This document shows, in pieces, positions 28,238 through 37,087 of a stretch of 64,000 nucleotides of DNA. Under the pieces are notes generated by a model. The model saw only the letters and a list, made by a program, of their open reading frames with translations, searched no databases and was not told the DNA's origin. The translations under genes were made by a program, and so were the position numbers. The number at the start of each line of letters is the position of its first letter. The first letter of the stretch is position 1. Source of the DNA: Myxococcales bacterium (GTDB lineage Bacteria > Myxococcota_A > Polyangia > Haliangiales > Haliangiaceae); the NCBI GenBank assembly GCA_016720595.1, contig JADKKI010000018.1, forward strand, positions 175,822-239,821, read 5' to 3'.

Positions 28238-29113
28238 TCACTGCGCGGGCATGCACTTGTTCGTGTGATCGGGCATCCCCGCGCACATGAGGCCAGCGTT
28301 GCACGCGTTGTTCGCCATGCACGCTCCGCCGTGCGTCCCGGGCGATGGCGCCGGCACGCACTTGTTCGAGCGGTCGGGCATCCCCGCGCAGACCAGGCCC
28401 GTGTTGCAGGTCAGCTGAGCGGTGCACGCGCCGCCCTGCATCCCGATCGACGGTGGCGACGGCGGCACCGGCGCGCGGGAAGGCATGCACTTGTTCGTGT
28501 GGTCCGGCATGCCCGCACACTGCAGCCCGGGATCGCACGTGAGCTGCGCAGTGCACGCTCCACCCTGCACGCCGATCGCCGGCGGCGGAGGTGCGACGGG
28601 CACGATGTGGCCCTGCATGCAGCGGTTGGTGTGATCGGGCATCCCGGCGCACACGAGGCCCGGATCGCAGCCGAGCTGCGCCGTGCAGAAGCCGCCCTGC
28701 GCTCCGACGGGGACATTCTGCTGGGGTACATAGCCTGGACCGATCGGCTGCATCGGCGGCGGATGCGCGGCCACGTACTCCTGGTGGGCAGCCCGGCACT
28801 TCTTCGTGCGGCCGACGCCGACGAACGCGCTGACGCCGAACAAGCCCGCGAACAACAACCCCGAGATCGTGGCAGCGGTTCCTTGATCCGCGGTGTCCGA
28901 GGACACGTCCCCGTCCTGCGTGGTGCCGAATGCCCCGAGGGCGCTGAGCAGCAGGACGCCACCGATCACCGCATCGACGATCGGCAACGTGTTGCTGTCG
29001 GTGCAGCGCGCGTAGGTCTGGGGCGGCTTACCGACCGGACCGGGTCCGTGCGTGAACAGGAGCGAGCAACCGGAGACGGTGAGCGAGAGGACCGCGGCGA
29101 TCGTGCGCTTCAT
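28238..29113 (-). CDS. Lipoprotein with four Cys-rich tandem repeats
   Basis: A 291-residue exported protein (lipobox VSGC, Cys16). Two hydrophobic segments (about 44-62 and 84-103) follow, then a proline-rich stretch. From about 138 to the end, four repeats of 28-29 residues are joined by Pro-rich linkers of 5-17 residues. Each reads roughly GGACTAQLTCDPGL-VCAGMPDHTNKCMP, with four cysteines. The repeats resemble small disulfide-stabilised EGF-like or Dickkopf-type modules found in myxobacterial surface proteins, but no exact family is recognised. Convergent with the Lon-N gene. The near-identical repeats suggest recent duplication. Confidence 0.8.
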   Translation of the reverse strand: MKRTIAAVLSLTVSGCSLLFTHGPGPVGKPPQTYARCTDSNTLPIVDAVIGGVLLLSALGAFGTTQDGDVSSDTADQGTAATISGLLFAGLFGVSAFVGVGRTKKCRAAHQEYVAAHPPPMQPIGPGYVPQQNVPVGAQGGFCTAQLGCDPGLVCAGMPDHTNRCMQGHIVPVAPPPPAIGVQGGACTAQLTCDPGLQCAGMPDHTNKCMPSRAPVPPSPPSIGMQGGACTAQLTCNTGLVCAGMPDRSNKCVPAPSPGTHGGACMANNACNAGLMCAGMPDHTNKCMPAQ

Positions 29114-29204
29114 GGAATGGCCGATCTTGATCGTCGCAGAGATCCGGCGCCAGATCCTGACCGATCGGCGCCCTCACGCAGCGAGCCATGGCCTCCCGCC
29201 GGGC

Positions 29205-30287
29205 TCACGGATCCTTCACCCGCTTCGCGGACTTCGCGGACTTCGCCGGCTTCGCCGCCGGCAGCTCGACGTCGACGCGCTCGCCGACGTAGGACGGAAA
29301 TCGTGGCACCCCGTCGTCCGACAGCTCCTGGTAGCGGACCGTGACCACGCTGCCGATCGCCGGCGGTGCCTCGCGCTCCGCGTCGGAGAAGCCCGTCCCG
29401 ACATTGAACTTCGCCCCGGCCGGCAGCTCGCAGATCAACGCGCCGAGCCGCCCCTTGTGCTTGCCGGCGCCAGGGGCGTGCCCGATCACACGGGCCTCGG
29501 CATCGTGGAACGTCTTGACCTTGAGGAGCGAGCTCGAGCGTCCGACCTCGTAGGGCGAGCCCGGGCGCCGCAGCATCAGCCCTTCCCCGCCGAGCTGCTC
29601 CACGCGCGCGAGCTCCTCCCGCAAGTGTGCCACCCCCGTGCAGGCCACGTGATCCAGCACGCGGGCATGCGGCGCCTGCGCGCGCTCGAACAGCTGTCTC
29701 GCGTGGGCGATTCGCTGCTCGAACGCCCCGGGCGCGTTCGGCGCGTCGAACACGACATAGGTCACGGTGTTCCACGCAGCGCTCGCGGCGCCCGAGCGCA
29801 CGATGCTCGTGGTCTTCCCGAACAGCTTGCGGCCCACCCACAGCTCTCCGTCGAGGATGTCGGCGGGGAGCGCCGCCGTGAACCACGCGGGTGCAGAGAA
29901 CGGATTGCCGAGCCTCGAGATGAACGTCGTGCCGTCCCAGTACGCCCGGATCCCGTCGAGCTTCTCGCTCATCCACCACCCCGTCGGATCGTGATCGGTC
30001 TCCCATTTGTGCGCGAGCAGGACCGGGGGCGCCGAGTCCTTCTTGACCGCCTGCGCGCGCCCACTCGCCTTGGCCGGCGCCTTGGCCTGCGCGCCCACGC
30101 GCTGCTCCTCCGCGGCATCGCCCAGATACGCGCGGAGGTGCTTGCAGCTCCGGCGGCTGATCACCGCACCCTGGTTCCGCCACGCGGGGCACGTGCACAT
30201 GTAGATGTCGCCGTGGTGGGACAGCGTGTACGTGCTCGTCGATCCCTTGACCGCGACCTCAGCTCCATCCGCGAGCGTGTTCGGCAC
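29205..30287 (-). CDS. ATP-dependent DNA ligase with N-terminal SWIM zinc finger
   Basis: A 360-residue protein. Residues 13-56 are a SWIM-type finger with ligands C31-x-C33 and C48-x-H50. A Lys/Ala-rich linker leads to a compact ATP-dependent ligase: motif I lysine K109 in EKLDGIRA, motif III-like DGELWVGR, motif IV GEGLMLRRPGSPYE and motif V LLKVKTFHD, then an OB-fold. It lacks the large domains of replicative ligases and resembles the small repair ligases. The finger suggests targeting to DNA or a partner. The GTG start has TAGCCT 8 nt upstream (30296-30301). Confidence 0.88.
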   Translation of the reverse strand: MPNTLADGAEVAVKGSTSTYTLSHHGDIYMCTCPAWRNQGAVISRRSCKHLRAYLGDAAEEQRVGAQAKAPAKASGRAQAVKKDSAPPVLLAHKWETDHDPTGWWMSEKLDGIRAYWDGTTFISRLGNPFSAPAWFTAALPADILDGELWVGRKLFGKTTSIVRSGAASAAWNTVTYVVFDAPNAPGAFEQRIAHARQLFERAQAPHARVLDHVACTGVAHLREELARVEQLGGEGLMLRRPGSPYEVGRSSSLLKVKTFHDAEARVIGHAPGAGKHKGRLGALICELPAGAKFNVGTGFSDAEREAPPAIGSVVTVRYQELSDDGVPRFPSYVGERVDVELPAAKPAKSAKSAKRVKDP

Positions 30288-30295
30288 CGCAGTGC

Positions 30296-30328
30296 AGGCT
30301 ACCGAGCTTCGCTGGCTGGATCTATACT
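30296..30328. promoter_or_regulatory. Divergent -10 elements between ligase and Gly-rich lipoprotein
   Basis: TAGCCT on the minus strand (30296-30301) lies 8 nt before the ligase GTG. TATACT on the plus strand (30323-30328) lies 8 nt before the lipoprotein GTG. The gap between the genes is only 49 bp and no Shine-Dalgarno is seen, so both messages are probably leaderless. -35 boxes are not convincing. Confidence 0.5.
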
Positions 30329-30336
30329 TTGCCGTC

Positions 30337-31546
30337 GTGAGGATCCGTTGGCTGGGTGCGCTCGTGGTGGTGGCTGCGGGCTGCTATCGGCCCGCGAGCG
30401 AACGCGAGTGCTCGGTGTTCTGCGATCACACCGTCATGGCTTCGCCCTGCCCCGACGGCCTCACCTGTGGTGCGGACGATCGCTGCTACGACACCGTGCA
30501 GTGTGACCAGCGACCGCTCGACGCCGCGGTCGGTGATGACAGTTCGAGCGACGCGCTCGACACCTGCCCCGGTCTCGGCTGGCTGCACTTCTGCCCGGCC
30601 AACCCGCACAGCGGCAGCGAGACCATGCCGCCGACGTTCAACACCAGCACGATGTGCACCGAGATCAGGCAGAGCCCGGGCGGCCCGCTGTGCGTGTACG
30701 CGGTGACGGGCTCACTCACGGTGAGCGGCAACGTCGCGATCACCGGCCCGCGGCCGCTGGTGCTGGTCGCCGACCGGATCACGATCGAGATGTCCGGCAT
30801 CCTCGATGTGGCCGATGGCGGCGCCGGCGCCGGCCCCGCGGCCTGCGCGGATCCCGTGTCCGGCGGGATCGGGGTCGACAGCTGCAGCGGCGGGGCCGGT
30901 GGCAGCTTCGTCTCCGCGGGAGGAATCGGCGGCATGGGGACGACGTCGATTCCCCAGACCCCGAACCCCGGCACGGTCCCGAGCTTCCTCCGCGGCGGCT
31001 GCGCAGGCGGAGCTGGTGGCCACGTCCTGAACGAGGGGATGTCACCAGGCGGCAAGGGCGGCGGTGCGATCTACCTGATGGCCAGCCAGGAGATCGTGAT
31101 GTCGGGCAGCATCTACGCGTGGGGTGGCGGTGGCGAGGGCGGCACGGGCGGCAACACCACGACGGGGGGAGGCGGCGGCGGCGGGAGCGGCGGCCACATC
31201 GTGCTCGATGCGCCCACGATCACCCTGAGGTCCACGGCGCACCTCCTCGCGGAGGGCGGAGGTGGCGGCGCGGGCGGCGCGAGGGGCGTGGCGGGCGATC
31301 CGGGGATGGTGATCGGTCCGTCGCCGACCCACGCGGGGTTTGGTGGCGTTGCGAATCCCCTGTGCGCCGAGTGCGGCGACGGCGGCAATGGCTCGTTCGG
31401 GAGCCAGGCGGGGTTCGTCGGCAACGCCGCCTCCAACGCCTTTGGCGGGGCCGGCGGTGGCGGCGGCGGTGGCGGCGAGATCCACTGGTTCTTCCACACC
31501 CCGTTCTTGGATGTGGGCGTGATCTCACCGACGCCCGTCGGTAGCC

Positions 31547-31554
<8 letters not shown>
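30337..31554 (+). CDS. Glycine-rich surface lipoprotein, hypothetical
   Basis: A 405-residue exported lipoprotein (lipobox AAGC, Cys16). Residues 16-110 have ten or so cysteines; the rest mixes short beta segments (LTVSGNVAITG, ITIEMSGILDVADG) with many GG and GGAGG runs. The pattern resembles the Gly-rich beta-helix-like proteins common in myxobacteria. Function unknown. The frame continues upstream into the ligase region, but GTG 30337 begins the signal peptide. Its last 8 bp overlap the convergent mrp gene. Confidence 0.8.
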
Positions 31555-32632
<1,078 letters not shown>

Positions 32633-32644
32633 CTCTGGTCGCTC

Positions 32645-33277
32645 CTACGCAAGGTGGCCGAGCTTGGACTTCTTCGCTGCGAGATAGCTCTCGCTGTGCT
32701 CGGTGGCGCCGACCCAGTGCGATTCCTGGGTGACGACCTCCATCCCGGCACGCTCGAGACCCGCGATCTTCTCTGGGTTGTTGGTCATCAGGCGCACGCT
32801 GGTGACCCCGAGCTCGCGCAGGATCTGGGCCGCGAGATCATACGAGCGGAGATCTGCCTCGAAGCCGAGGGCGAGGTTCGCATCGACGGTATCCGCCCCC
32901 CCATCCTGAAGGTGGTACGCGGCGACCTTGTTTCCGAGGCCGATCCCGCGCCCTTCCTGGACGAGGTAGACGAGGACCCCGCGGCCTTCTTGACCGATTC
33001 GCTCGAGTGCCGCATCGAGCTGCGCCCGGCAATCGCAGCGCAAGCTGCCGAGCACCTCGCCCGTGAAGCATGAGGAGTGCACGCGCGCGAGCACGGCCGC
33101 GCCGCCGGCCGACGCGACGTCACCGAGGACCATCGCGACGTGCTCCTCGAGGCCCATGCCGAGCGCGGTCCCGCCCGCCTTCGCATCCTCCCCGGTCCGG
33201 TAGACGACGACCCGGAACTCCCCGTTTGGCGTGGGCAACCGCGCCTCGGAGAACCGGCTTATCACGGGGTTGGACAT
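32645..33277 (-). CDS. ribA: GTP cyclohydrolase II
   Basis: A 210-residue stand-alone enzyme opening GTP for riboflavin synthesis. The zinc site is in RVHSSCFTGEVLGSLRCDC, the catalytic region in YLVQEGRGIGL, with the DANLALGF and RLMTNNPEKI motifs typical of the family. It is not fused to the RibB (DHBP synthase) domain. It is divergent from the deformylase gene with 61 bp between. Confidence 0.95.
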   Translation of the reverse strand: MSNPVISRFSEARLPTPNGEFRVVVYRTGEDAKAGGTALGMGLEEHVAMVLGDVASAGGAAVLARVHSSCFTGEVLGSLRCDCRAQLDAALERIGQEGRGVLVYLVQEGRGIGLGNKVAAYHLQDGGADTVDANLALGFEADLRSYDLAAQILRELGVTSVRLMTNNPEKIAGLERAGMEVVTQESHWVGATEHSESYLAAKKSKLGHLA

Positions 33278-33320
33278 GGCGCTGGGCGTGTATGTCCCCG
33301 ACGGCGCACGTTGTCAATCA

Positions 33321-33329
33321 TGCTAAGGT
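33321..33329 (+). promoter_or_regulatory. Extended -10 element of the deformylase gene
   Basis: TGC-TAAGGT (33321-33329) has the TGn extension before the hexamer and ends 9 nt before the ATG at 33339. No -35 at the right distance and no Shine-Dalgarno are seen. Confidence 0.4.
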
Positions 33330-33338
33330 CTTCGGGCT

Positions 33339-33872
33339 ATGGCTGTTCGTCCCGTCGTGGTCTGGCCCGACGACCGTCTCCGGCAACCCTCGGTTGCGAT
33401 CGGGGCGATCGACGCCTCGGTGCGCGCGCTGTACCAGGATCTGGTCGATTCGATGTACGCCGAGAACGGCCTCGGCATCGCCGCGCTGCAGCTCGGGGAC
33501 AATCGCCGGATGTTCATCGTCGAGCCCCGCCTCGCCGGGCGTGACGAGACGGAGTTGCCAGTCGCGTTCATCAACCCCGAAGTGATCGAGAGCTCGGACG
33601 AGCAGCAGGACAGCGAGGAAGGCTGCCTGTCGTTCCCCGAAATCTACATCAAGGTGAAGCGTCCGCTCCGAACCAAGGTGCGCGCGATGGGGATCGACGG
33701 CGTGGTGTTCGAGATCGAGGGCGAGGGCCTGCTCGCGCGGTGCTTGCTCCACGAGCTCGATCACCTGAGCGGCAAGCTGCTCGTGGACTTCGTGGGCCCG
33801 CTGAAGCGGACCATGATCAAGAAGAAGCTGACCAAGCTGAAGGGCGCCGAAGCCGAGGACGCCGAGGCCTAG
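33339..33872 (+). CDS. def: Peptide deformylase
   Basis: A 177-residue metalloenzyme removing the formyl group from new proteins. All three motifs are present: GLGIAALQLG (44-53, GxGxAAxQ), EGCLSFP with metal ligand C96, and H138-E-x-D-H142 (HELDH). The sequence EGCLSFPEIYIKVKRP fits the family closely. The C-terminus has a Lys- and Asp/Glu-rich tail. Only one base separates its stop from the convergent lipoprotein gene. Confidence 0.95.
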   Translation: MAVRPVVVWPDDRLRQPSVAIGAIDASVRALYQDLVDSMYAENGLGIAALQLGDNRRMFIVEPRLAGRDETELPVAFINPEVIESSDEQQDSEEGCLSFPEIYIKVKRPLRTKVRAMGIDGVVFEIEGEGLLARCLLHELDHLSGKLLVDFVGPLKRTMIKKKLTKLKGAEAEDAEA

Positions 33873-33873
33873 G

Positions 33874-34506
33874 TCAGGGCTGCTTGCCGCTGAAGATCTT
33901 CGACAGGTCCGGCGGCTGACTCCCCTGGGGTGGCTCCGAGCTCGGTCCACCGAACGGTTTCGGGCTCCACACGGCACGCTGGATCGGCACGCCGACCAGC
34001 CGCAGGCGCTCGGCGGGCGTGGCGAGGTTGTCGCACGAGATCTCGAACGCGACCCCGACGTGGTCGCCGCTGCGGAAGCACACCGGATGCTGGCCCCAGC
34101 ACTCGCATGCGGTCAGCGGCTCGGAGTGCTGGAACGGGGACTGGATCACCCACTCGGGGTGCTCGACGATCGCGAGCTTGCCGCTGGTGACGTGCACGTT
34201 GAACAGCGAGCCATCATCGTTGGGGATCACGTAGAACAGGAGCTCCTGGTCGCGGAACACGTGGAACTCGATCCCCGACCTGTCGACCGGCGTCACGGTG
34301 TAGCGACCGCCGAGCAGGTGCTGAAGCGCGTCCTGGTTCGCGGGTGTACGACCGGTGATCGGCCCGAGGGACTCGACACCGAGCTCGAACAGGGCGCCGC
34401 TCCGCGCGGCTCCCGGGACCACGTTCGCGATCGGCTCGGGCCGAGCTTGGGACGCCGAGCCGGCGCAGCCGGCGAGCGCCAGCGCGAGCGTGCACGTCCT
34501 CGACAT
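33874..34506 (-). CDS. Hypothetical lipoprotein, possibly DUF1131-like
   Basis: A 210-residue exported lipoprotein (lipobox LAGC, Cys14). The mature part has the order LGVESLGPITGRTP, LLGGRYTV, FHVFRDQELLFYVIPNDDG, then a Cys-containing loop (CECWGQHPVC), reminiscent of the DUF1131 (YfeY) lipoproteins; this link is from memory and tentative. TACAAT on the minus strand (34513-34518) ends 6 nt before the ATG, with no Shine-Dalgarno. Confidence 0.7.
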   Translation of the reverse strand: MSRTCTLALALAGCAGSASQARPEPIANVVPGAARSGALFELGVESLGPITGRTPANQDALQHLLGGRYTVTPVDRSGIEFHVFRDQELLFYVIPNDDGSLFNVHVTSGKLAIVEHPEWVIQSPFQHSEPLTACECWGQHPVCFRSGDHVGVAFEISCDNLATPAERLRLVGVPIQRAVWSPKPFGGPSSEPPQGSQPPDLSKIFSGKQP

Positions 34507-34512
34507 CTGTCG

Positions 34513-34550
34513 ATTGTACGTGGCGGATCGGCGGCGCGCACGTGTAGCCT
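34513..34550. promoter_or_regulatory. Divergent -10 elements between lipoprotein and folB
   Basis: TACAAT on the minus strand (34513-34518, 6 nt before the ATG at 34506) and TAGCCT on the plus strand (34545-34550, 6 nt before the GTG at 34557) sit in a 50-bp divergent gap. Both positions fit leaderless transcription. Confidence 0.5.
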
Positions 34551-34556
34551 GCGCGC

Positions 34557-34925
34557 GTGATCGACAGCGTCTTCGTCCGCGGCCTGGAGTTCGAAGCCCA
34601 TCACGGCTACACCGCCGCCGAGCGCCGCGGGACCCGGAGGTTCCGCGTCAACCTCACCCTCGAGCTTCCTCTCGCGGCCGCCGCGGCGTCGGACAAGATC
34701 GCCGACACCGTCGACTACTGGAAGGTGTCCGAGATCGTGGTCTCGATCGGCACCAAGTCGACGTTCCGGCTGCTCGAAGCGCTGGCCGGCTCGATCGCCG
34801 CGAAGATCCAGGAGCTCTATCCCCACGCCCGGGTCGAGATCGAGCTCGAGAAGCTCGCCCCGCCCTGCCCCGGCGTCCCCGCGGCGTGCGGCGTCCGCCT
34901 CGTCTTGCCTCCGGTGGGCGCATGA
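34557..34925 (+). CDS. folB: Dihydroneopterin aldolase
   Basis: A 122-residue enzyme of folate synthesis. FVRGLEFEAHHGYTAAERRGTRRFRVNLTLEL is the FolB N-terminus with the catalytic-site glutamate, VDYWKVSEIV and LLEALAGSIA follow, and LEKLAPPCPG holds the conserved lysine. Size fits the family. It overlaps the thioesterase gene by 4 bp (ATGA). The more distant dihydroneopterin epimerase activities cannot be excluded. Confidence 0.9.
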   Translation: MIDSVFVRGLEFEAHHGYTAAERRGTRRFRVNLTLELPLAAAAASDKIADTVDYWKVSEIVVSIGTKSTFRLLEALAGSIAAKIQELYPHARVEIELEKLAPPCPGVPAACGVRLVLPPVGA

Positions 34926-35353
34926 GCTTCACGTTCGCCACGCCGGTGCGGTTCTCCGATATCGATCACGCTGGCATCGTCTACTACCCGCGGTTCTTCC
35001 ACTTGTTCCACGTCGCGTTCGAGGAGCTGTGGCGCGCGCGGATCGGCCCCCAGGCGTACTCCGAGCTGATCGACCGCGACCGGATCGGGTTCCCCGCCGT
35101 GAAGGCCGAGTGCGAGTTCAAGGCCCCGCTGCGGTTCGGGGACACCGCCGAGATCGAGGTCTCGGTGTCACGCCTCGGTGCGAGGTCGATCACGTTCCGC
35201 TATCGGATCTCTCGGGCAGCGACCGGCGCGGTCCCGCGCGAGCTGGCCGCCGAAGGCTCCGTGGTGTGCGCCGTGGTCGACCTGGCAAGGTTCGTCGCTG
35301 TGCCCGTCCCCGAGCGCGTCGTCGCCATGCTGGCCGACCTGATCGAAACGTGA
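34922..35353 (+). CDS. Acyl-CoA thioesterase, 4HBT/YbgC-like hotdog fold
   Basis: A 143-residue single hotdog-fold protein. VRFSDIDHAGIVYYPRFFHLFHVAFEEL carries the 4HBT signature with the catalytic aspartate and the following HAGIVYYPRF. It should hydrolyse acyl-CoA thioesters in the cytosol; the substrate is unknown. It is translationally coupled to folB (ATGA at 34922-34925). The pairing with folate synthesis looks incidental. Confidence 0.9.
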   Translation: MSFTFATPVRFSDIDHAGIVYYPRFFHLFHVAFEELWRARIGPQAYSELIDRDRIGFPAVKAECEFKAPLRFGDTAEIEVSVSRLGARSITFRYRISRAATGAVPRELAAEGSVVCAVVDLARFVAVPVPERVVAMLADLIET

Positions 35354-35398
35354 TTCGGGGCTTTACCCCCGCGGGACCTCGTACTAAGTCCGGGGCAG

Positions 35399-36199
35399 AT
35401 GCTCGAGCGTGACCCCAAGACCCTGGCCCGCCTGCAGGCGGTCGTCACCGCGCTGATCGAGCACCGCGTCTCGACGTCGCTGGTCGATGTCGAGCGCGCC
35501 CTCGCCCGCTGGCGCACCGGCGATCACAGCGCCCTCGCCGCCCACGGCGCGGTGCTGCGCCACGCCGCCCGCTGCGAGCGCACGGTCGAGCGCGTGACGG
35601 CGGCAGCCGGCGATCGCCCCGAGGGCATCCTGCGCGACGCCGTGGATGCCGGCCTGATGGCCGAGGACGAGTTCGTGCAGCTGGTCGGCAAGTCGCCCAC
35701 CGATGTCCCCTCGATCGATTCGCTGGGCGATGAAGATGATGCCAGCGCGCCCGACAAGCGGCGCACGCTCGAGCAGCTGCTCGCCCGCGGTCCGGTGCTC
35801 GTGCACGTCGACGCGCGCCGGGCCGAGGTCAGCGTCCCCGCGCGGTTCCGCGCCGATCCGAGCCTGGTGCTGCGCTTCGGGTACAGCCTGACGCCCGCGA
35901 TCGGCGAGCTGTCGGTCGACGATGAAGCGATCGCCGGCACGCTGACGTTCTCGGGCCAGCCGTTCCGCTGCATCCTGCCGTGGACCGCCGTCTACGCCGC
36001 GATGGTCGAGGGCGAGCAGCGCGGCACCGTGTGGCCCGAGGATGTTCCGGAAGACGTCCTGACGGGCAGCGGCGATCAGCCGGCCGCCGGGCCCGCCGTG
36101 GTCAAGGACGCCTCGGACGCCCCGATCGCGGCGCTGGCACCGATCGAGGCGGCCGAGCCACGCTCCAAGCGCGCGACGCACCTGAAGCTCGTCGAATGA
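35399..36199 (+). CDS. SspB-like ClpXP adaptor with extra N-terminal helical domain
   Basis: A 266-residue protein. Residues about 128-230 match the SspB fold seen in alpha/deltaproteobacteria: VLVHVDARRAEVSVPARFR, LVLRFGYSLTP, IAGTLTFSGQPFRCILPWTAVYA and GTVWPEDVP. The last residues, THLKLVE after a flexible Ala/Asp-rich linker, resemble the XB peptide with which SspB docks on the ClpX N-domain. The N-terminal 100 residues are helical and unrecognised; ordinary SspB lacks them. Expected role: delivering ssrA-tagged or specific substrates to ClpXP. It overlaps the next gene by 4 bp (ATGA). Confidence 0.82.
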   Translation: MLERDPKTLARLQAVVTALIEHRVSTSLVDVERALARWRTGDHSALAAHGAVLRHAARCERTVERVTAAAGDRPEGILRDAVDAGLMAEDEFVQLVGKSPTDVPSIDSLGDEDDASAPDKRRTLEQLLARGPVLVHVDARRAEVSVPARFRADPSLVLRFGYSLTPAIGELSVDDEAIAGTLTFSGQPFRCILPWTAVYAAMVEGEQRGTVWPEDVPEDVLTGSGDQPAAGPAVVKDASDAPIAALAPIEAAEPRSKRATHLKLVE

Positions 36200-36903
36200 T
36201 CCGCGCGCTCGCCCTGCTCGCGAGCCTCGCCGCCTGCGCCCCCGCCGCGCCGCCGCCCGTGATCGCGGCGCATGCGCCTCCCGCGCGTGCGCCCACCACG
36301 CCGCCACCCTCGGTCCGCTGGATCGACAATGGCTTCGAGCTCGCGCACCTGCCGGCGATCACGGCCGACGGCACGCGCATCGTGCTCGCCGAGATCGACG
36401 GAGATGGAGGGCGCGGCAACCCGAACCTCCGCGTCGTGGCGCGCGATCGCACCGATGCCCCCGTCGAGAAGATCACGGTGCTCCGCGTCGACGAGGTCGA
36501 GACGGTGTTCACCCCCGAGGGGACCCACGCGCAGCTCGACGCGCGGCTGTCCGCGGCGAATGCCTGGCTCGCCAGGGTCCACCACGACGCCGAGCTCGTC
36601 GAGCTGCCGAAGCTCGTGGTCGACGCCACGGACGGCTACACGCAGCACGCAGCGAGCGCCGGCGCGGTCTCGCTCGACTGGCACGCGGACCGGCTGACGA
36701 TCTCCGACGGCAAAAGGCTCGTGCACTCTCGCGCCACGCCTTCGACGTGGCACGCCCCCCGCGAGGGCAGCTGCGAGAACCCCGCGAAGCTCGGTGCGGC
36801 GTGGGTCGATCTCCCGCGACGGATCGCGCTCGTCGAGATCATCTACAACGGCACCGACAGCTGCTGGGAGCCGAGCGGCCAGCTGCACATCCTCAGCTGG
36901 TAG
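36196..36903 (+). CDS. Hypothetical lipoprotein
   Basis: A 235-residue exported lipoprotein (lipobox LAAC, Cys14) with a Pro/Ala-rich start to the mature part and a predicted beta-rich body. Two cysteines near the C-terminus (GSCENP and DSCWEP) may pair. No family recognised. The ATG overlaps the SspB-like gene stop. A 184-bp gap follows before the giant gene. Confidence 0.72.
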   Translation: MIRALALLASLAACAPAAPPPVIAAHAPPARAPTTPPPSVRWIDNGFELAHLPAITADGTRIVLAEIDGDGGRGNPNLRVVARDRTDAPVEKITVLRVDEVETVFTPEGTHAQLDARLSAANAWLARVHHDAELVELPKLVVDATDGYTQHAASAGAVSLDWHADRLTISDGKRLVHSRATPSTWHAPREGSCENPAKLGAAWVDLPRRIALVEIIYNGTDSCWEPSGQLHILSW

Positions 36904-37087
36904 CGCATCCCCGCAGGGATCGGCATCGACTTCGCGGGGGCGAGCCACAACAGGGGGCGATGTAGGATTGCCACTCCCGCCTGGCAACGTGCTTGTGGTC
37001 CGTCACGTTGATCGGGCACGCTCGTAGGGGGAGTTCGCACACTTGCGAGCGTAGAAGTTTGGCCAACGGCGCGGCCGCGCTCTTGCC
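36904..37087 (+). promoter_or_regulatory. 184-bp leader/promoter region of the giant gene with two inverted repeats
   Basis: TTGCCA (36968-36973) and TGGCAA (36982-36987) flank an 8-nt spacer. ACGCTCG (37018-37024) and CGAGCGT (37046-37052) form a perfect 7-bp inverted repeat with a 21-nt spacer. TAGGAT (36963-36968) could be a -10. No Shine-Dalgarno precedes the ATG at 37088. The repeats may be operators or leader hairpins; this is inference. Confidence 0.4.
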
